64,000 bases of DNA from contig KV748195.1 in assembly GCA_001692895.1 (NCBI GenBank), forward strand, positions 1,240,001 to 1,304,000, read 5' to 3'. Below the pieces are notes generated by a model. The model saw nothing but the letters and a program-made list of their open reading frames with translations. It had not been told where the DNA came from and searched no databases. Below are positions 36,279-50,197 of the stretch, one piece after another. Both the position numbers and the translations under genes were made by a program. How positions within the stretch are numbered: position 1 is the first letter of the stretch; every line of letters starts with the position of its first letter. The DNA comes from Cenococcum geophilum 1.58. Taxonomy: Eukaryota > Ascomycota > Dothideomycetes > Gloniales > Gloniaceae.

Positions 36279-36616
36279 CCGCTCCCTCTCTATAATTATT
36301 GCCTCCTTTAAGTTCTATAAGCTTCTTAATATAGCAAGGTATCCTCTTAATCCACTACTAAATTCGCCACTGCTTAAGATCTTACTAAGCTCTAAGCTAA
36401 GCCTTCTCTACAGCTACACGGGAGGTAAATAGGCCTCTTTTTATAGTTACCCGTTTTAGGTAGCTCTAATAGGGCTTAATTATATTTAGGTTAGGCGAAT
36501 TACCTAACTAAAGAAGACGTTAAATCTTGTAGGCGTTAAAGTAGACCTAGTAAATCTTTGCGATATAAGAAGTAGCCTTATTTTCCTACACAATTATATT
36601 AAGATTTAAGCACGTA
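36279..36616 (-). pseudogene. Mariner-type transposase relic, C-terminal part
   Basis: The minus strand reads NSPNLNIIKPYW near 36,506-36,470, where the family has NSPDLNxIEPxW. The third catalytic acid and its neighbour are therefore replaced. It continues through QWIKRIPCYIKKLIELKGGN (about 36,365-36,305) to the hAT insertion. The final residues (SSEAKSNSIRKPITSF) are at 33,660-33,712 on the far side of the hAT element. Several in-frame stops. Confidence 0.78.
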
Positions 36617-36621
36617 AGGCT

Positions 36622-36804
36622 TATTACGGCACCGTAACGGATCTAGTCAGGGGGCTCGCTTAAGCCTTAGTATATATATATAGACGTGTCCTTTTCCACC
36701 TTCTGCTCCTTATCTTAATACCCGGGTCTATAGACTACTAATTATACAGGCTTATATACGTTCTTTACGGCGCTCGTGCCTTAATTAACTAAGTCGCTAT
36801 GATA
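36622..36804 (+). repeat. Left LTR of the short non-autonomous element
   Basis: 183 bp, twin at 62194-62376. It contains GGGGGCTCGCTTAAGCCTTA and TATATATATAGACGTGTCC. Confidence 0.87.
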
Positions 36805-37430
36805 TTATATTAAGATCCCTCAGTCAGACGCAGGCTGTTATAATTTAGGTTAAGTCCTATAGTGGACGGGTAGATAAAGCCCTACACGTAGGTAAAGGAA
36901 GGAGATATACACTTCTATAACAAAGCAGGTTTACGAAGTCCTATAGTGGCTAGGTTACGAGAAGCTTACTCCCTATACCGCGTAGGCACCCTTATATTTC
37001 TTTTTATTTTTATTTTAATTCTTTATTAAACGGCCGCCTATACTATAGGGAAGCATATGCCAGGTAGTAACCTCTTTCCTACTATATGAACTCGTTAACT
37101 AACCAAGCAACGCGTATATCCGTTAACTAAACGCGTATGCCTACTAACCGACCTATTAACTAATAGTCCGACTAACTAACCGTACGTCTCTATTAGACGC
37201 TTACATTATACTACTACCTAAATAGTCCTTTTTAACAGATACTAAGCTATATATACTACAAGGAACGAAATCTGTTAATACTAAGACTAGTATTATACAC
37301 TAGCTATAATAAACAACCCTAACTAATACTAAGTTGTACGAGCTTTAAGGAATAAAATTACTAGGACTATTAACGCTAGCATTACTCTGCTATTAACTAC
37401 TAATTGTGCTAATATATATACAATCTATAT

Positions 37431-37640
37431 TATTACGGCTCGTATAAATGCCTCTGAACCGAAGCTTATAGAATGCTATATTATAAAGATACTAAGCTAA
37501 AGAGAAGGAAAAGGGGTCGCTAAGACTGATGTAAATAAATATATAAGGTAAGCCGCTAAGGCGCTAGCTTTGGGCGGGCTAATCGCAGGTCGGCAGAATA
37601 TGGCAGAATTTGGCAGGTAACGTGCGATAGCGCCGTTACA
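37431..37640 (-). repeat. 3' LTR of Gypsy copy 7
   Basis: 210 bp. It contains GGCAGAATATGGCAGAATTT near its right end. Twin at 61409-61618. Confidence 0.88.
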
Positions 37641-40600
37641 TCACCCCCCTCTTTAAAAGAAAGCCTGCCCTTAGGCTTAGTTAGAAATAGGGTAGCACTT
37701 AGCTTATAAACGTAGGATTATAAAATATAAAATAAGGAGATAAAGGGGATATAAGTACGTCCAGACTAAGTATAAAGGGCAATTATAGGCTAAGTGGAAG
37801 CACTAGGCTAGAAAGAGTAGCCGCTAAAAGTCTTAGCACGGATCTAACCAATTAGATAACTTTAACCGGCGGTTAAAGTTCCTAGATATCTGAAATTTTA
37901 TAGTACTAGCAGAAAACGGCAGAATATGGCAGAATTTAGCAGATAGCTATATTAGGGCTTTAGGGCGTTTTTATCCCTATATTCTTCCGGTAACTTATCG
38001 TCTTTATTATACTAGCATTCCATCCATTTGTCTAGGTACTTTAGGGGTTTAAGCGTATTAGGGTATTAGTTATAAAATTCTTTAAGCTTTTAGGGGCAGC
38101 CTATAAAGTTCCGCGTAGGGTACTAGGTTAGGTTAGGATTATAGCCCTTCTATTAGATATAGTATTTTAGCGTTCCCCGTACTATCTTATAGGCTAATAT
38201 TTTATTAACCTCCTATTCGTTGTTACTATTTACTTAAACTAGTAAGGGAGGCTTATTCTTTTATCTAGGCAATAGGTTGTTTATAGCTCTCTATAACTTA
38301 TTTAGTAAGAAGATAGGGTAAACCCTAATTAAATTTAGGAGCTTTATCTTATATAAGTTGCCTATCTTCTTAAGAACCTTATACGGTCCTACTATCTAGT
38401 AGTTTAGCTTACGGCTAGGTCGTTCAGTCTTCCAATTTCTTATTATAACCTAAACTATATCGCCAGGGGCAAAATCGGGCTCTTAACGGTGTTTATTCGC
38501 CTGCTGTTCTATTAACCTCTAAGCTTTTTCTAGGTTCTTGCGGGCTACTATCTAGGCTTCCTCTAATCGTTTAGCGTACTGTTAGGCCTTAGTATAGGAT
38601 AGCTTCTTTTATACGGTCTAGGGTTCTTCTAGCCTTTTTTAGTTAAAGCTTATATAGGGTAAGTATCCTATTTCTAGCTAAATCGGGGCAAACCCTGTGG
38701 AGTTATAGGGTAGGGTTACTTGCGCGTAGTTTATTAAGGGTAATAGTTTAGACTAGTTATCCTAGAAATAGTTAGTAAAGGGCCTAAGCCTCTAGTTTAG
38801 GTACTAATTTATAATCTCTATCTAACCGTCTATCTAGGGGTAATAAGCTATAGAAAGCTTTAGCTTAATACCTAAGATCTAGGTAAACTTATTCCAGAAG
38901 GCCGATATAAACTATAGCCTATAATTAAATATAATAGTATCTAGTAGTCCATAAATTTAGTAAACGTAATAGACAAATAGCTAGGCTGCCTCTTTAGCAT
39001 CAATGTTCTTATAATAGGGAATTAAGAATAGGCGTTTACTAAAGCGGTTAACTATAACTATAACTATATTATATCCGTTACGGTCCCTAGGTAGTTTATA
39101 AAAGTTTATAAAGATATACTGCTAAGGGCGCTCTAGTATTAGGAGTGGCTTAAGTAGTCCTAGGGTCTTATTCTATGGGATAGTAGCTCTCTAGTAGTCT
39201 TCGCAGTTCCGTATATATTAATTAATATCCGCAACTATTCTTAGCTAGTAGTAGCGGCAGTTAATAATTTTACGGATCTTATTCTTGCTAGGGTATGCCG
39301 TAGAAACTTAGCAGTAAGCTTTACAGATTAGTTTAGTCTATAGATTATTAATATTAGGGACTATAAGCCGCTCCTAGTATAGGAGCAATTCTTCCTCCGT
39401 CTTAAAATTGGGGTCTTCTTTTACAGCTTATTCGCGGAGGGCCCTTAGGGCGTTAGCCGTGCGGTTTATAGTTAGGAGGCGGTTAATTAGCCCTATTAGC
39501 TTATCTAAGAACTCCTCTATTAGTGCTAGCTTGTTTTACTAAAAGTCTAGCTCCTTAAGGATCCGCGGGTTAAGCTATTCCGGATAGAGGAGGGCGCGCA
39601 TCCAATATTAGGCCTTTAGCTTATCCTAAGGTCCTATATCTTATTCTCTTCGGGTTAGGGTATTAGCCTTAGAGTTTTGCTTACTAGAATAATATATAAT
39701 TATAAAGAAGAATTAGGAGAGTATTTTAACCTACTAGGCTTATTATCTAGTAAGCTGCTTTATAGTTATAAAGTACTTTAGGGCTTTATAATCTGTATAT
39801 ATCTTAATCTAGGAGTTTGTACCTTTAAGCTCTACGCGCTATTAGAAGAGTAATTAAATAATAGCTAGCATTTCTTTATTATATACTTTATAGTTATACT
39901 TAGCCAGGTCTATTATCTTTAAAAAGAAAGCTATAGGGTACTATTCGCCGTCTAGATATAACTGTAATAGGATTCCCGCTATAACCTTATTAGAGGCGTC
40001 CATTTCTAGCATTAATTTAAGGTCTAGGTTATAGTAATAAAGGATTAGGGAAGAGATAAGCCGATCCTTTATCTCTTTAAAGGCTTCTATATAGCTATTA
40101 TTAAAGATAAAAGGCGTATCCTTCCTGGTTAGTCGTATAAGAGGTTTTGCCACAATTTTGTAGTTATAGATAAACCGGCAATAGAAGTTATAAAAACCAA
40201 AAAAGAACTAGATTTCTTTTACTATATAAGAGGGCTTCTAGTTACGGATTACCTCTACCTTCTTAGGGTTAACTTTAATTCCTTCTATAGTTATAATAAA
40301 CCCAAGGTATTTTATACGTTTTACCCTAAACTTATATTTCTTAATATTAACTTATAAGCCCGCGTTCCGTAATCTCTCTAGGACCTTTTTAATATAAACT
40401 TAATGCTTAAGTTCGTTATCTAAGTATATAAGAATGTCGTCTAGGTATACTATACAAAATTTATTAAGGTAATTAAAAAGAACGTTATTTATATACCTTT
40501 AGTACATAGCTGGTCCGTTTATTAGTCTAAAAGGAAGAACTTTATATTTATAGGAACTATAATAAGTACGGAATGTTATTAAATCTTTAAATATAGGGTC

Positions 40601-40915
40601 TATCCTAATTTAGTAAAAAGCTTAGCGGATATTAAGTTTAGTAAAGATCTTTACCTAGCTTAGACGTGTAAGGGTCTTATTAATTAAAGGAATAGAATAC
40701 TGGTCCTTTTAAGTAATAGTATTTAGCTTTTAATAGTTAATATAAAAACAAAGGCCTCTATTAGGCTTTTTTATAAATAGAATAGGGGAAGTAAAAGGGG
40801 CTTAACTTAGCTCGATAAACCCTTTATCTAGGTTATTAATTAAGTACTACTTTATTACTTTTAGCTTATCTATTAATTAATAATAGAGGGGGCTATAGCC
40901 TAGCGAGTTATTAGC

Positions 40916-41284
40916 TATTACGGGACACCCCCATAACACCTTATACACGTCCACCTATTTCTACCAACTTAGCAATTAAAGACCAACCGCGAAATGGCAA
41001 TCTAACGGCAATCTAATGGCAATCTAACGGTAATCTACGGCATTCTGCCATATTCTGCTAAGTTCCACCAAATTCTACCAAGTTCTACCAGGACTATAAC
41101 CTAAACCCTATTTTACCCATATACGTATTAACCAAGCAACTAAGTCAATAATATATACCCTTTCTTCCCGTTTCCTACCTTCTTTCCTTACGCAACATCT
41201 TAACTTTATTACGCAGTTTATATATATAGCTTAATAATACCTACTTCACTATATATTATCACCGCTTATACTCACTCTGTAACA
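40916..41284 (+). repeat. 5' LTR of Gypsy copy 8
   Basis: 369 bp. It contains GGCAATCTAACGGCAATCTA repeats and TTCTACCAAGTTCTACCA near its centre. Confidence 0.87.
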
Positions 41285-42342
41285 CTACGTTACGTTAAAA
41301 ACTTACACTACCCTCTAAAAATACAGAACGACCCTAAAGCCCCCATAACGGCCGACGCTATTATAGCTACACTCTAAGAACAATTAGTAGGTATATAAAA
41401 GTCCTTTACAGACGCCCTTATATAGCACTAAGCCACTTTAACTTAATAGTAAGCTGAATAAGAAGCACGATAACAATAATTAATTAAAGCACTTTAAGAA
41501 GAAGTCCGTATCCTTAAGATGCCTATATTAAGGCCTTAAGACCAAACGCCATCTCTAGAGATAAACACGCGGAACGCAAGCCCCGAATTAGTAGTAGTTA
41601 CTTACCCTATAGAGCTGACTACCGCACCAAAACGATCTAAGAAACTACTAGACCCCCTAGTATTCACCGGTAAACGATAAGATCTTTAGTTATTCTTAAG
41701 CCGGCTTAAGAATAAGCTAACCGGTAATACTAACCGCTACCTAACCAAAGCTAACCAACTTTATTACGCCCTAAGTTAACTAGAAGGAGATATAGCTAAC
41801 CTTATTAAACCTTTCTAACCAAACTTAGTATAAAGCCTAGTTATACTTCTTAAAGCTATATATAGTAACCCGAACCGCTAAGCCACCACTTAAAGAAAGA
41901 TAAACTAAATAACTTAAGAAAAGAAAAGTTTCCTAGTATACTTCTCCAAATTTAACCGCTACGTAAAGGAAACAGGCTGGAATAACTCCGCACTAATTAA
42001 CAGCCTTATTAAATCCCTAAGCCCTAAACTAAAAACCTCCCTAATAGGCGTAGACCTTCTAGAAACTCTTAACGCCTATGCAAACGTTATTAACAAACGG
42101 TATAACAATATACTACGCCTTATACTAAAGCCCGTTTATTAATATAACACAACAACCCTATAAACACCCATTAAGTCATTATCTTAACCTAAGCACCCTA
42201 ACGCCATAGATATTAACACTAGGACCCTAGGATACGCCCTATTAGGGTCCTCTAAACAAGAATAACGCATTAAGCTAGGCCTCTACATTGGGAAAATATT
42301 CGTAGGATGAGATTTAAGTAGACTTTGGTTTTTGCGTTTCGC

Positions 42343-42662
42343 GTAATTGACATGCAATTTGACCAACTCGATACGCAATTGACCAACTTGACACGCAGTT
42401 GACCTACTTGACATGCAATTTAACCAACTTGATACGCAGTTGACCTACTTAATATGTAATTTAACTAACTCAACACGCAGTTAACCTACTTGATATGCAA
42501 TTTAACCAACTTAACACGCAGTTGACCTACTTAATATGCAATTTAACTAACTCAATATATAGTTGACCTACTTAACATGTAATTTAACTAACTTAACACG
42601 CAGTTGACCTACTTAATATACAATTTAACTAACTTAATATGCAGTTAACCTACTTAACAACT
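42343..42662 (+). repeat. 41-bp tandem array in element A
   Basis: About eight higher-order units, each made of a half like ACTTGACATGCAATTTAACC and a half like ACTTGACACGCAGTTGACCT. Moderately RIP-like variation (CA to TA) occurs among the copies. Confidence 0.85.
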
Positions 42663-42781
42663 TTAAAAGCTAACTGTATATTTCTTGACGTGCGATTAAG
42701 GTAAAGTTATATACTATATATTTAACTATTATATATAATCTTATANAATCTTATANAATCTNATANAATCTTATAGTCTTA

Positions 42782-43128
42782 TTACTTGGAGGCTCTGCAT
42801 AAGGCTCTACACGAAGCTCTACACGAAGCTCTGCGTACAGAGGCTCTGCACGAAGCTCTGCGCATAGAGGCTCTGCACAAAGCTCTGCACGAAGCTTCGC
42901 ATAAGGCTCTACACGAGGCTCTACACGAAGCTCTGCGTACAGAGGCTCTGCACGAAGCTCTGCACGAAGCTCTGCACGAGGGTCTGCGCGAGGGTCTGCG
43001 CGAGGGTCTGCGCGAAGCTCTGCGTACAGAGGCTCTGCACGAGGCTCTGCGAGAAGCTCTGCGTACAGAGGCTCTGCACGAGGCTCTGCGCGAAGCTCTG
43101 CGTACAGAGGCTCTACACGAAGCTCTGC
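42782..43128 (+). repeat. 12-bp tandem array (GCTCTGCACGAA) in element A
   Basis: About 25-30 units of GCTCTGCACGAA / GCTCTACACGAA, interspersed with longer units containing the palindrome-like CTCTGCGTACAGAG. Because 12 is divisible by 3 the array is open in several frames (Ala-Leu-His-Glu repeats), which is no evidence of a protein. Confidence 0.92.
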
Positions 43129-43250
43129 ATCGGGTCCCCGCTATATTCCCGATAGCCTCTACACGTGCCTCTACCCTATGTAGCCACCTTATTTTTTACC
43201 CTTCCTTCCTTCTTTATATCCTCCCTACCTAGGGAGGCACCAGAACGGCA
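43129..43250 (+). repeat. Conserved spacer between arrays in element A
   Basis: Unique sequence with an inverted pair (ATCGGG ... CCCGAT), then CCACCTTATTTTTTACCCTT and CTACCTAGGGAGGCACCAGA. It matches 50,928-51,065 in element B closely, so the module is shared beyond the arrays themselves. Confidence 0.8.
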
Positions 43251-44665
43251 GCCAGCAAGAGGACCGTTGCTAGAACTAGACGACCGTCGCCAGAACCAGA
43301 TGACCGTTACCAGAACCAGACGACCATCGCCAGCCAGACCAGTCGCCAGAACCAGACGACCGTTGCCAGGCCAGACGATCGTCGCCAGAACCAGAGACGA
43401 ACCGTCGCCAGCCAGACGACCGTTACCAGAACCAGACGACCGTCGCCAGCCAGACGACCGTTACCAGAACCAGACGGACCGTGTGCCAGAGCCAGACGAC
43501 CGTCGCTAGAACCAGACGAGTTGTACCAGAACCAGACGACCGTCGCCAGACCAGACGACCGTCGCCAGCCACGACGACCGTACCAGAAACCAGACGACGT
43601 GCCAGAGCCAGACCGTCGTCGCCAGAACCAGACGACCGTCGCCACCAGACGGACCGTTTACCAGAACCAGACGACCGTCGCCAGCCAGACGACCGTTACC
43701 AGAACCAGAGACTGTCGCCAGAACCAGACGACCGTCGCCAGCCAGACGACCGCGTTACCAGAACCAGACGTCCGTGCCGGAGCCAGACGACCGTCGCTAG
43801 AACCAGACGCTGTCACCAGAACCAGACGACCGTCGCCCAGAACCAGACGACCGTCGCCAGCCAGACGACCGTTACCCAGAACCAGACGACCGTTGCAGAG
43901 CCAGACGATCGTCGCCAGAACCGACGACCGTCGACCAGCCCAGACGACCGTTACCAGAAAACCAGACCGACCGTCGCCAGCCAGACGACCGTTTACCAGA
44001 ACCAGACGACCTGTCCGCCAGAACCAGACGACCGTCGTCCAGACCCAGACGACCGTTACCAGAGCCAGACAGACGACGGTTGCCAGAGCCAGACGACCGT
44101 CGCTAGAACCAGAACGACTGTCCACCAGAACCCAGACGACCGTCGCCCCGCGCCAGAACCAGACGACCGTTCGCCAGCCAGACGACCGTTAACCAGAACC
44201 AGACGACCGTTGCCAGAGCCAGACGATCGTCGCCAGAACCAGACGACCGTCGACCAGCCAGACCGACCGTTACCAGTTACCAGACGACCGTTGCCAGAGC
44301 CAGACGATCGTCGCCAGACCAGACGACGTCGCCAGCCAGTCTACCGTTACAGAACCAGACGACCGTCGCCAGCCAGACGACCGTTACCAGAACCAGACGA
44401 CCGTCGCCAGCCAGACGACCGTTACCAGACCCAGACGACCGTCGCCAGAACGAGCCGACCCTGCGCCAGAGCCAGACCGACCGTCGCTAGCCAGGGACGA
44501 CGTCGTTACCAGAGACCAGACGACCGTCGCCTGGTACGGACCAGACGACCGTTACCAGAACTAGACGACCGTTGCCAGAGCCAGACGACCGTCGCCAGAA
44601 CCAGACGACCGGTCGCCAGAACCAGACAACCGTCGCAGAGCCAGACGACAACGACTAGCCAGCCA
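43250..44665 (+). repeat. ~20-bp GC-rich array (CCAGACGACCGTCGCCAGAA) in element A
   Basis: Roughly 70 irregular units of CCAGACGACCGTCGCCAGAA and the variant with GTTACC, many with 1-2 base length changes. GC-rich and with no RIP pattern. Long open frames across it, including one of nearly 400 codons, are products of the repeat. Confidence 0.92.
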
Positions 44666-45260
44666 ACACTATAACGATCGTCGATCGATCGATCGAATTA
44701 AGGTAGCACAGACAGGCTAGGCATAAACAGGTAGATGCTGACGGTAGGTAGATCTAGACAGGTAGGTAGATGCGGACAGGTAAGCAGATAGTAGATAGGC
44801 AGGCAGATGCAGATAGGTAAGTAGATGCAGATATGGCAAGCACGATCGTAGGACTCAGGTAGCGGTAGGATGCTGCAACGGGTTAGGCCAGGATTCATAA
44901 AGATAGGTAGGCGACGGGCATCAGCGTTTGGCAGATAAGTAGATATGGATATAGTAAGGTCTCGGCTGGCACAGTCGGTCCTGGTAAAAGTAGCGTGGCA
45001 GACAGGTCATAGCGTTCAGATGACAGATCACGGTAGCGTCCTGGAGACGGTGCTCCCTGACGTAACGGCGTCAGGTTAAATATAGATAGGTAGGCTAGAT
45101 CTGGTGACGTTAGCAATAGGTTCAGGGGGCAAATGTAGTACAGGTTCAGATGTTAGTCATAGGTAGGCAATGCAAATAGGTCCTGAGCTGCTAAGACGTC
45201 GCATGGCCGCGACGGTTAGGTCAAGAGCCTCAATAGGTAAGATCGCTCAGGCTAGGCCGA
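44666..45260 (+). repeat. CGATCGAT linker and GGTAGGTAGATGC array in element A
   Basis: A linker with CGATCGATCGATCGAATTA (about 44,680-44,698) is followed by loose repeats of GGTAGGTAGATGCAGACAGG to about 44,835, then by weaker AGGTAGG-type repeats to about 45,235. The same linker type and a related array follow in element B at 51,235-51,535. Confidence 0.72.
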
Positions 45261-48200
45261 AGAGAACCATCTGGTTCTGGCGCTATCATCTGTATTTATT
45301 TAAATTATCTAAAATAATCTAATTATGATTTGCGCTAGGCCGTCTAGTAAATAGCTTTTAAAATAGCTTTTATTTTATTTAAATATATTATTAGTATAAA
45401 AGAGGTAAATATAATTATGGTTGCCAAATGCGCAGATTACTAGCAGGTTGCGCGCAGGCTGCGCGCAGGCTGCGTGTTAAAAAAACACGTACATAGGCTA
45501 GTCGGTCGAGTTGCCAAATGCCCTCAACTGCGCGCCAATTGCGTCAACCACCAACCATTGAGGCCATTGAAAGGGTACCATATTTTGCCGATGTACTTTA
45601 AATATAGAAGTGGCTCCCACCTCTTAAACTACTGCTCCATCCCTATACCCTAAAACGATTTACAAACGGCTAGCACTAGCAGCCGTTTACCATATTAATC
45701 TTCCGGTTACCGTCCCCGATCTTTATTTAGTTCCAGCCCTATATCTAATAAGCACCACTTATAAGGATAAAGCTCCAACTAACGTTCTATAAGAACCCCG
45801 CCCTAATCGCCTCTAAAAGGAAGGTCCTAGAGCTAAGTCGCTCTCCGGAACAGCTCTACTATAGGATCTCGTTAAACGCATTTAACGTTATAAACTCCAA
45901 CTCTTGGGACTATAGCATAACTATTAACTGCCGCCTTTAGCAAAATAGTTAAAAGGCTAACGCTTAAATCCTAATTAATACAGGAGCTAGCGGCATAGGA
46001 TTTATTAATAAGATCTTTATATAAGATAATAGTTTTACCTTAACCCCCCTTAACCGGCATATTAATGTATTTGGATTTAATAGCAAACACACCATCTTAG
46101 GCCGTATTACCTATATAGTAGCCCTAAGACTCTAATACCTAAACTATAAAGAACTAATTAAGCTTTTCGTTACTACCCTAGGTTACCTAGTAATCCTTAG
46201 ACAACCCTGGATAAAGCTATATAAGATAACCATTAATTAGGACAACCTTAAGCTTCTATTTACCGCTTCCCGTTATAAGCAGAAGTATTATATAACGCAC
46301 CGCCTTAACCCCAAACTAAAATCTAGGAAATCCGCTAAGATCCACTAGCCTAAGATTTCCACTAATATCCACCCCGCGCCTAAAAAACCCACCAGATTCC
46401 ACCAACCTAGAAATTCCACCAAATTCTACTAGCGTAAGATTTCCACCAACATCTATTAAGGATCCGGGAATTCCACTAAACTCTATAAATTAGCCCTAAG
46501 CACTATACTGCCTAAAGATAGGCAGAAGCTTAAGCTCACTATATAAAGATATTAGAAGGACTAGTATCCAACTATAAAAAGGATTCTTAAAGAACCCGAA
46601 CCTAAATCTAATACTAACTCTATACCTAATACTAAACCTAAACCTAAATAAGAAACTATAGACAATCTAAGCGAGCTTGGCACCCTAGATATCCGCATAA
46701 TTAGAGCTACCCTACTAGCGTAACTTACTAAGAAACCTAAGCATATAATCTTCGCTATTACAATAGCCGATATTAAAAAGGCCTTAGCACTAAAGAAGCA
46801 CACCGACCCTACTATAAAGGTACTAATAGAGTATTATTATCGCCTAGATGTATTCTTATAAAAGGAAGCTAATAAGCTACCAGAATACCGACTATACGAC
46901 TATAAGATTATACTTAAAGAAGGAAAGCAGCCTAGATTTAGACCCTTATACGGAATATCCTAAAATAAACTCTAAGTGCTATAAAAGTATTTAGACGAGA
47001 ACCTAAGTAAAGGATTTATTAGAGCAAGCTTATCGCCTATAGCCGCACTAGTAATCTTCGTTAAAAAACCTAGTAGCGGTCTGCGCTTCTATATAGACTA
47101 CCGAGCTCTTAACACCGTTACCGTTAAGAACTAATATCCGATCCCGTTAATATAAAAGATACTAAACTAACTAAGTAAGGCTCGTTACTACACGAAGCTC
47201 GATATCATCTCTATATTTAACCGTCTTCGCATTACAAAAGGGGACAAATAGCTTACTGCATTTCGCACCCAATATGGACTATTTAAATACTTAGTAACAC
47301 CCTTTGGCCTCGCAAACGCTCCAAGCTTATTTTAACATTATATAAACAACACCCTACGCCCCTACCTAGACATCTTCTATACTGCTTATATCAACGATAT
47401 CCTAATATATAGTAATAACCTAACCAAATATTAGAAATACGTTAACCTCGTCCTATAAGCCCTATACGGAGCTAGTCTACAATTAGATATAGATAAATAC
47501 GAGTTCTATAAAACGGAAGTCCTATACCTTAGACTCCTTATTTCTATAAACGGTATATAAATGGACCTAAAGAAAGTTAAAGTAATTATAAACTGGTAAG
47601 AACCTAAGAACGTTAAGGACGTAAGAGCCTTTATAGGATTTACTAATTTCTACCAACGGTTTATTAATAACTTCTCCGCCCTAGTTTTACCCCTTATAGC
47701 TCTAACCTAAAAGGATAAAGTCTTTATTTTTAACAAGGAATATAAGAAGGCCTTTGCCTATCTAAAGGTTATATTTACTACTGCGCCTATACTCTAACAC
47801 TTCAACCTAAACCAAATAAGTATTATAGAAGCCGACTTATCTAACTACGTCACTAAAGGCATCTTGTCTTAATATAACAAGGATGGAGTATTATACCCTA
47901 TAGCATACTTTTTAAAACGACTAAGCCTAGCCAAATATAACTACGAGATCTATAATAAGGAATTATTAGCTATTATTAGGTGTTTTGAATAATGGCGACC
48001 CAAACTAGAAGGCGCTAGATTTCTAATTAAGGTCTTTAGCAACTATAAAAACCTACAGTACTTCACGACCATAAAACAGCTAAGTCATTATTAGGCCCGC
48101 TAGTTAGAATATCTATCTTATTTCCAATTCTTAATTACGTACTACCCAGGCGTCCAAGGTTAGAAGCCCAATACCCTAACCCGACGCTTACAAGACGCGC

Positions 48201-50197
48201 TAGCCCTAGAAGAAGCGCGCTCTTACTAAAATCAGACCCTACTTCGCCCTAAACTATTTAACCCTTCTACTAAAGATCTTACGGTATAAGTCCTTGAAAT
48301 AACTAATTAATTAATTAAATAAATTATAGTTAACAAATACCTAAATAATAAGTTTATCTAAGAGACGCTTAAGCTAATATAAGATGGCATCAGGCGCTCT
48401 AAAAAGATTTCTCTAAGTAAATACGAAGCCTATGGAAACCGCTTATATTACCAAAACCGTCTAGTTATCCCTAATTATGATAAGCTTAAGCTTAAACTCC
48501 TTAAATATGTACACGATCTACCTATCGCTAGCTACCTAGGCTAAGGAAAGACCCTAGAACTACTCTAACGGGAGTATTATTGGCTAAATATATATAATAT
48601 AATATGAAGGTATATCTCTAGCTGCTATACCTGCCAATAAGCTAAAGCCTTATATAAGACGTATAACGGTCTTTTAAAGCCACTACCTGTTCTAAACTAA
48701 AGATAGAAGGATATCTTAATTAACTTTATTATTAACCTTCCTAAGAGTAAAGGCTATATAAATATTATAGTAGTTATAAACCGACTATCTAAAATAAGAC
48801 ACTTAATCGCCTACTCTAATATATTAACGCCTACCGTCGCCTAACTATTTTTAGATTATATATAGAAACTCCATAGACTCCCCAAAACGATTATCTCTAA
48901 TAGAGGTAGCCAGTTTATCTTGGTATTCTAGAAAGAACTAACTACTTAACTCCGCATTAAAGCACTATTATCTACTACGTATTACCTAGAAACGGATAGC
49001 TAAATAAAACGCGTAAATGCTATAATAGAATAGTATATTTAGATATATACGTTATATTTATAGGATAACTGGATTAACTGGCTCGCATTCACTGAGTTTA
49101 CTATAAATAATTCCGTCTCAGAAACTATAAAAGTCTCCCCATTCCTAGCCAATTACGGCCAGCACCTATAAATGGGTTTTAAACCCTTTAGTAATGTTCC
49201 TTACCCTGCTTATTACGCCTTATAAGTCGCAGAAGTAAATAAATTTATAAAGAAGATAGAGGAACTATAACAGTTCCTTACTAATGAGATAATATGGGCT
49301 TAATCTGTTTATAAAGCCGCAGCGAATAAGAAATAAACCCTAGCACCGGCTTACCAAATTAGTAATTTTATTTGGCTAGATATAAGAAATCTAAATACGA
49401 AATAACCTACTAAGAAACTTAATTGGAAGAACGCTGGCCCTTATAAGGTTAAAAAGGTTATCTCTCCTTATGCCTACTAACTGAAGCTCCCTAATACGGT
49501 TAAAATCCACCCCGTATTTTATACGTCAGTCCTCCGCCCTACTGCCCCTATATTAGACGCCCTGCCTAAACAGATATAAGACCCTCCCCCACTAGTTAAA
49601 GTGGATGGTAAGAACGAGTATTTCGTTAAAAGAATTAACGATATTAAGTATAATAAACGGAAACGCCAATATATATATCTTACGAAATGGAGAGGCTTTA
49701 CTAAGTCCTTATAGGAACCCGTTAACTCTATAGGACTTATATAAGCCGCAAAAGACTTTTACAAACTCCACCCAGAACTACTATAGCCCCATCTCGCAGA
49801 AGCTTAAGTTTAAAGGGGGGGTACTATTATGGGACACCCCCGTAACACCTTGCACACGTCTACCTATTTCTACCAACTCAGCAATTAGAGACCAACCGTA
49901 AAATAGCAATCTAATAGCAATCTAATGGCAATCTAACGGCAATCTACGGCATTCTGTTATATTCTGCTAAGTTCCACCAAATTCTACCAAGTTCTGCTAC
50001 ATCAGGAAATTTTTTTTTGGGCACGTTGTCGCAAGCGAAAATCGGGGTCTGCAAAACCTGCGTAAGTCGCGATTTTAGCGATTTGCGGCAACTTGCGGCG
50101 ATTTGCTACAAATACATAGGCTACCCATNTAAATCNCCGCAAATTGCGACTTAAGTAGACCCTAATTTTNGGCTGNAANAAAAACGCAACAAAAATA

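Larger units (their letters stand above)
42286..45593. mobile_element. TA-flanked element A (3,308 bp) carrying four tandem arrays
   Basis: The ends are imperfect inverted repeats: left CATTGGGAAAATATTCGTAG and right, inverted, CATCGGCAAAATATGGTACC. TA lies at 42284-42285 and 45594-45595. Both subterminal regions hold inverted CGCAGTTGA/CGCAATTGA motifs. No transposase is visible. The interior is almost entirely tandem arrays (listed separately), mostly GC-rich and free of RIP damage. It interrupts the gag of Gypsy copy 8, which continues cleanly at 45,596. The superfamily is inferred only from the TA target. Confidence 0.78.

Noticed and set aside
42786-43232. Ala-Leu-His-Glu repeat 'protein'
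   Set aside because: The 12-bp period keeps several frames open. The same array at 50,198-50,925 is open in frames on both strands. No evidence of coding.
43481-44674. Long open frame of nearly 400 codons with Gln-Thr-Arg-Arg-Pro repeats
   Set aside because: It lies wholly inside the ~20-bp array. Overlapping long frames exist on both strands, and unit-length changes shift the frame repeatedly. There is no start context or splice structure. It is a by-product of GC-rich repeats lacking stops.
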